Source of the DNA: an uncultured Verrucomicrobiales bacterium
GTDB taxonomy: Bacteria; Verrucomicrobiota; Verrucomicrobiia; Verrucomicrobiales; Akkermansiaceae
DNA length: 35,098 bases
Direction: 5' to 3'
Assembly (NCBI GenBank): GCA_937969125.1
Contig: CALBVA010000030.1
Coordinates: 1-35,098 of the forward strand
Part shown: positions 33,764 through 35,098 of the stretch, one piece after another
Layout: each line of letters starts with the position of its first letter
How positions within the stretch are numbered: position 1 is the first letter of the stretch
Program-made: the position numbers and the translations under genes
The notes under the pieces: model-generated
What the model saw: only the letters and a program-made list of their open reading frames with translations
What the model was told of the DNA's origin: nothing
The model's database searches: none

Positions 33764-33853
33764 TCATGTCTGAATGCCCATTTTAGGCAGAATCCACATC
33801 TGAAGCGCGATGTAGAAGGCGATGACGCCAATTCCGATTGTTAAACCTTTCAT
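33764..33853 (-). CDS. Small membrane peptide (29 aa)
   Basis: ATG 33853 opens 29 codons to TGA 33764. The peptide starts MKGLTIGIGVIAFYIAL and continues QMWILPKMGIQT: a single membrane helix with a basic N-terminus, ending in a LP-x-MG pattern. It lies alone ahead of the NRDE cluster in the same direction, 131 bp upstream, and is divergent from the CAP-domain gene. It is too short for confident calling; the clean helix and lone position suggest a real small protein. Confidence 0.45.
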   Translation of the reverse strand: MKGLTIGIGVIAFYIALQMWILPKMGIQT

Positions 33854-33909
33854 AATTACAGGGTAGTTGGAAGGTCTGAGCCTTCACTGGGCAGATTATT
33901 CCCCGAAAC

Positions 33910-33938
33910 TTGAAAAAGGCAAATAAGACGATCATTAT
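33910..33938 (+). promoter_or_regulatory. Possible promoter of the CAP-domain gene
   Basis: TTGAAA (33910-33915), 17 bp, then CATTAT (33933-33938) in an AT-rich stretch with TATAAA overlapping. A 14-bp inverted repeat CAGTTG-CT-CAACTG follows at 33956-33969, where an operator would act. The start codon is 60 bp past the -10. Confidence 0.35.
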
Positions 33939-33955
33939 AAAAAATTCCCGTTCTG

Positions 33956-33969
33956 CAGTTGCTCAACTG
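33956..33969. repeat. Short inverted repeat downstream of a candidate promoter
   Basis: CAGTTG (33956-33961), two bases, CAACTG (33964-33969). It is a perfect 6-bp dyad placed about 18 bp past the candidate -10, so it could bind a regulator of the CAP-domain gene. It could also be chance. Confidence 0.3.
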
Positions 33970-33997
33970 GTCACTTTTTTGGTCTTTTAAGAACGTG

Positions 33998-35098
33998 ATG
34001 GCTTCAATCCGCGATCTGACTCCAATCGGATCCCTTTCTAAAATCAGAGGTCTGCTCCTGATCCTCCTGGCAATTCCAAGCGTCTCACTCGCGTGGGAGC
34101 CGGGCCCAGGGCAGCCCAATGCCACCCGTAATCTGAGCGTGAACACGCTGGATCGCGGGGACGTGGTGTCATTCTACCACTGCATCTACCGAGCTTCGGA
34201 GGGCGGGACAGAAACGATGAACTGGAACGGCAGCGTGGCGAATTGCCAGGCCGGGACAACTTCCGCCGTTTTTAAAAATCACGTCCTGAGGCGCCTGAAC
34301 TGGTTCCGCGCAATGACCGGGATCCCAGCGGACATCAGCTTCGATACCGCTCTGAACGCAAAATCTCAGAAAGCCGCTCTGATAATGTCGGCCAATCGCG
34401 CCCTCTCGCACAATCCACCCACCAGCTGGTCATGCTACACGGCAGACGGTCGCGAGGCTGCCTCGCGGGGCAATCTCTTCCTCGGCGTAACCGGAGTGGA
34501 AGCGATCAATGGCTACATTGAAGACCCCGGCAGCAACAACACACGGGTGGGTCACCGCCGTTGGCTGCTTTATCCCCAAAATCTCGTGATGGGCACCGGT
34601 GATGTCCCGGCCTCTCCCGGCCACCTCTCCGCGAGCTGCATCTGGGTCATTGGAAATAATCGTTCACCCCGTATCGCAGACCAGGCCACTTCCTGGCCGC
34701 CGGAAGGATTTGTCCCCTGGCAGACCATTTATCCCCGCTGGTCCTTTTCATATCCCGGAGCGGATTTCTCGCAGGCCGTCGTCAGCTTTCGTAAGAACGG
34801 ATCGAACGTCACCCACACCGTGGAGAACCGGGCCGGTGGCGGCATTGGCGACAATACCATCGTCTGGAATGCGCCTTCAACCGTCGGATCCGTGACCACC
34901 GATACCACCTACAATGTCACCATCTCCGGAATTCGCGGCAATGGCCCAGCCTCGGTCGCCTACAATGTCACCGTAATTAATCCGGAGCAGCTGGGCGAAG
35001 AAGTCATGGTAGACGGCCCGGACGAGGTCGGTCAGAGCGGGGGAAATTTCTCCTTCGATACCATCAATGCCGCCTCATCTTATCAACTAAGCGTCTCG
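33998..35098 (+). CDS. Secreted CAP-domain (SCP/PR1-like) protein, 3' end outside window
   Basis: From ATG 33998 the frame is open for 367 codons to the window edge with no stop, so the protein is partial at its C-terminus. A signal peptide (GLLLILLAIPSVSLA, about 18-32) is followed by a CAP domain (about 90-220): HVLRRLNWFRAMTGIP, DISFDTALNAKSQKAAL, the conserved LSHNP (His for metal binding), INGYIEDPGSNN and VGHRRWLLYP. Beta-rich Ig-like sequence follows (about 265 onward, VTYNVTI-type strands). CAP proteins act outside the cell, in some cases binding sterols or cleaving peptides; the bacterial role is mostly unknown. GTG 33995 is an alternative start one codon earlier. Confidence 0.82.
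   Translation, partial: MASIRDLTPIGSLSKIRGLLLILLAIPSVSLAWEPGPGQPNATRNLSVNTLDRGDVVSFYHCIYRASEGGTETMNWNGSVANCQAGTTSAVFKNHVLRRLNWFRAMTGIPADISFDTALNAKSQKAALIMSANRALSHNPPTSWSCYTADGREAASRGNLFLGVTGVEAINGYIEDPGSNNTRVGHRRWLLYPQNLVMGTGDVPASPGHLSASCIWVIGNNRSPRIADQATSWPPEGFVPWQTIYPRWSFSYPGADFSQAVVSFRKNGSNVTHTVENRAGGGIGDNTIVWNAPSTVGSVTTDTTYNVTISGIRGNGPASVAYNVTVINPEQLGEEVMVDGPDEVGQSGGNFSFDTINAASSYQLSVS

Noticed and set aside
33577..33831. 84-residue minus-strand ORF after the NRDE start
   Set aside because: Overlaps the NRDE N-terminus and the 29-residue peptide in another frame; Arg/Ser-rich shadow composition.

Overview
The window looks like chromosome from a GC-rich Gram-negative bacterium of the Verrucomicrobiota. 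This rests on three things: outer-membrane and TonB-type genes, a secreted protein ending in the 'DPDSDG...NLLEYA' module common in that phylum, and a long MoxR/Bat operon with double-domain trypsin-like proteins. No rRNA, tRNA, CRISPR array, insertion sequence or prophage was seen. Almost every base lies in a gene or a short spacer. The exception is about 630 bp (13155-13786) that holds only doubtful small ORFs.

Layout. 25-58: terminator of an upstream gene. 65-4651 (+): membrane/spermidine-synthase fusion, a COG0523 metallochaperone-type GTPase behind a perfect 7-1-7 palindrome, and a TonB-like protein. 9449-4671 (-): a co-directional run of lipoprotein, outer-membrane barrel, secreted thioredoxin-like protein, KhpB, acyl-CoA thioesterase, a 33-residue membrane peptide and HflX. 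9575-13095 (+): two secreted Lon-like (S16) proteins, the first with its catalytic dyad lost. 13787-26434 (+): a nine-gene moxR-DUF58-bat operon ending in two trypsin/PDZ proteins. 28039-26525 and 29406-28159 (-): menD and fabF. 33632-29494 (-): lipid/envelope cluster of OlsB-like GNAT, DinB-like, PlsC-like, ATP-grasp and NRDE proteins. 33853-33764 (-): 29-residue membrane peptide. 33998 to the end (+): a secreted CAP-domain protein cut by the window edge.

The most notable discovery is at 6941-9449. Two genes in one three-gene cassette are each interrupted by an in-frame UGA that falls at the first position of a U-x-x-C redox motif. Each UGA is followed at the right distance by a stem-loop with an A-G-(G/U)-U-U apical loop, as expected of a bacterial SECIS element. 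The lipoprotein (DUF4266-like) becomes a 76-residue selenoprotein ending GGG-U-AAC-SH. The thioredoxin-like protein becomes a 356-residue selenoprotein with U-PVC. An outer-membrane beta-barrel (DUF3570-like) lies between them. I read this as an envelope selenoprotein redox system that ordinary gene calling would miss, because it would truncate or split both genes.

A second theme is degenerate enzymes kept beside active relatives. These are the dead Lon-like protein next to an active one, dead trypsin-like domains next to an active HtrA-like domain, a cysteine-less thioredoxin domain inside BatB, and a COG0523 GTPase without its NKxD motif.
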